Assembly (NCBI GenBank): GCA_913052545.1
Contig: CAJXEF010000140.1
Coordinates: 1 to 5,642 of the forward strand
Direction of reading: 5' to 3'
Length of the DNA: 5,642 nt
Origin: an uncultured Chloroflexota bacterium
GTDB taxonomy: Bacteria > Chloroflexota > Dehalococcoidia > UBA3495
The translations under genes and the position numbers were made by a program. Positions 5,149 through 5,642 of this stretch are shown here, piece after piece. The notes below the pieces were generated by a model. The model worked only from the letters and a program-made list of their open reading frames with translations, had not been told where the DNA came from and ran no database searches. The first letter of the stretch is position 1; every line of letters begins with the position of its first letter.

Positions 5149-5642
5149 TAGAAATCTTGAAACCCAAAGTGGCATTTTTTACGGTATTGGGGTGGGGCCT
5201 GGTGATCCGGAGTTATTAACCCTAAAAGCTCAAAGAGTCCTAAAAGAAGTTTCGATTGTTTTTGTCCCGCAGTCAGAAACCAGTAGGGACAGTTTCGCTT
5301 ATTCTATAGCAAGTCAATTTATAGACTTAGATATCCAACGAGTTATACCAATTACGTTTCCAACCGATGACGCTGACGGAGCAGCACAAGTCTGGAGGGA
5401 CGCGTCCGAGCGAATAGCCCAAGAACTGCTGAACGGTGATGACGTCGCGTTTATTACAGAAGGCGATCCCATGCTTTTTAGCACATTTTCTTATGTCTTA
5501 GATGGTATAAAATCAGGATATCCGGAAATACCAGTCGAGATAATCCCTGGCGTCTCATCGGTAATGGCCGCTGCAGCACGAGCTGGAGTACCATTAGTCA
5601 CCCACGGCCAAAGGTTGGCAATATTACCGGCTGTCTACGGAA
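5141..5642 (+). CDS. cbiL: Cobalt-precorrin-2 C20-methyltransferase, 3' end cut by window edge
   Basis: CbiL adds the C-20 methyl to cobalt-factor II or cobalt-precorrin-2, the step directly after cobalt insertion. The visible 167 codons are open to the window end; family members have about 230-240 residues, so roughly 70 are missing. It belongs to the tetrapyrrole methylase superfamily: YGIGVGPGDPELLTLKA (14-30) is the N-terminal substrate-binding loop, FITEGDPMLFSTF (104-116) the central SAM loop, and IIPGVSSVMAAAARAGVPL (134-152) the following conserved block. The LFSTF form and the spacing between blocks fit the CbiL/CobI subgroup better than CbiF, CbiH or CbiE, though subgroup choice by eye is less certain than superfamily membership. 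The GTG at 5141 is preferred: AAGGA (5128-5132) lies 8 bases upstream, and the start overlaps the cbiT stop by 8 bases. A TTG at 5138 is in frame and possible. This entry is absent from simple ATG/length-based calls because it runs off the edge. Confidence 0.9.
   Translation, partial: MSNRNLETQSGIFYGIGVGPGDPELLTLKAQRVLKEVSIVFVPQSETSRDSFAYSIASQFIDLDIQRVIPITFPTDDADGAAQVWRDASERIAQELLNGDDVAFITEGDPMLFSTFSYVLDGIKSGYPEIPVEIIPGVSSVMAAAARAGVPLVTHGQRLAILPAVYG

Overview
The window is bacterial chromosomal DNA of moderate GC content with two divergent transcription units. On the minus strand, from the left edge to position 1125, lies most of aroA (EPSP synthase, shikimate pathway); its 3' end is outside the window. 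On the plus strand, from about 1246 to the right edge, lies a vitamin B12 operon of the anaerobic (early cobalt insertion) type: cbiC, cbiX, cbiD, cbiT and the first two thirds of cbiL. Gene names come from conserved motifs read by eye; no database search was run. The lineage is uncertain. The CbiX/CbiD/CbiT/CbiL set and the leader architecture fit an anaerobic-pathway bacterium. An uncultured lineage such as Chloroflexota is a guess only. The AroA resembles the class I (E. coli/plant) type and keeps E. coli residue numbering over most of its length.

The 510-base divergent region (1126-1635) is rich in signals. It holds a near-consensus sigma70-type promoter (TTGACA, 17 bases, TATATT), a class I adenosylcobalamin riboswitch aptamer with its conserved boxes, an AT-rich hairpin that could present a kissing loop, a strong intrinsic terminator (8-bp GC-rich stem plus U-rich tail), and then the cbiC ribosome binding site. 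This layout predicts that the operon is switched off by premature termination when adenosylcobalamin is plentiful.

The plus-strand genes are tightly packed. cbiC and cbiX overlap by 4 bases (GTGA) and cbiT and cbiL by 8; cbiX-cbiD and cbiD-cbiT are separated by 31 and 63 bases. CbiX loads cobalt into sirohydrochlorin, CbiL methylates C-20, CbiD methylates C-1, CbiT methylates C-15 and decarboxylates the C-12 acetate, and CbiC moves the C-11 methyl to C-12 to give cobyrinate. cbiE, usually beside or fused to cbiT, is not between cbiD and cbiT.

Points deserving a second look: CbiX carries a four-cysteine insert (CxC-x15-CxxC) right after its first catalytic-histidine motif; CbiC has Arg where the family's catalytic His is expected; AroA has a rewritten PEP/glyphosate loop with Leu at the Pro101 position; cbiT has no ATG start, and its best ribosome binding site points at an ATA codon; and a duplicated CCCCTGG element suggests how the riboswitch may control the terminator.
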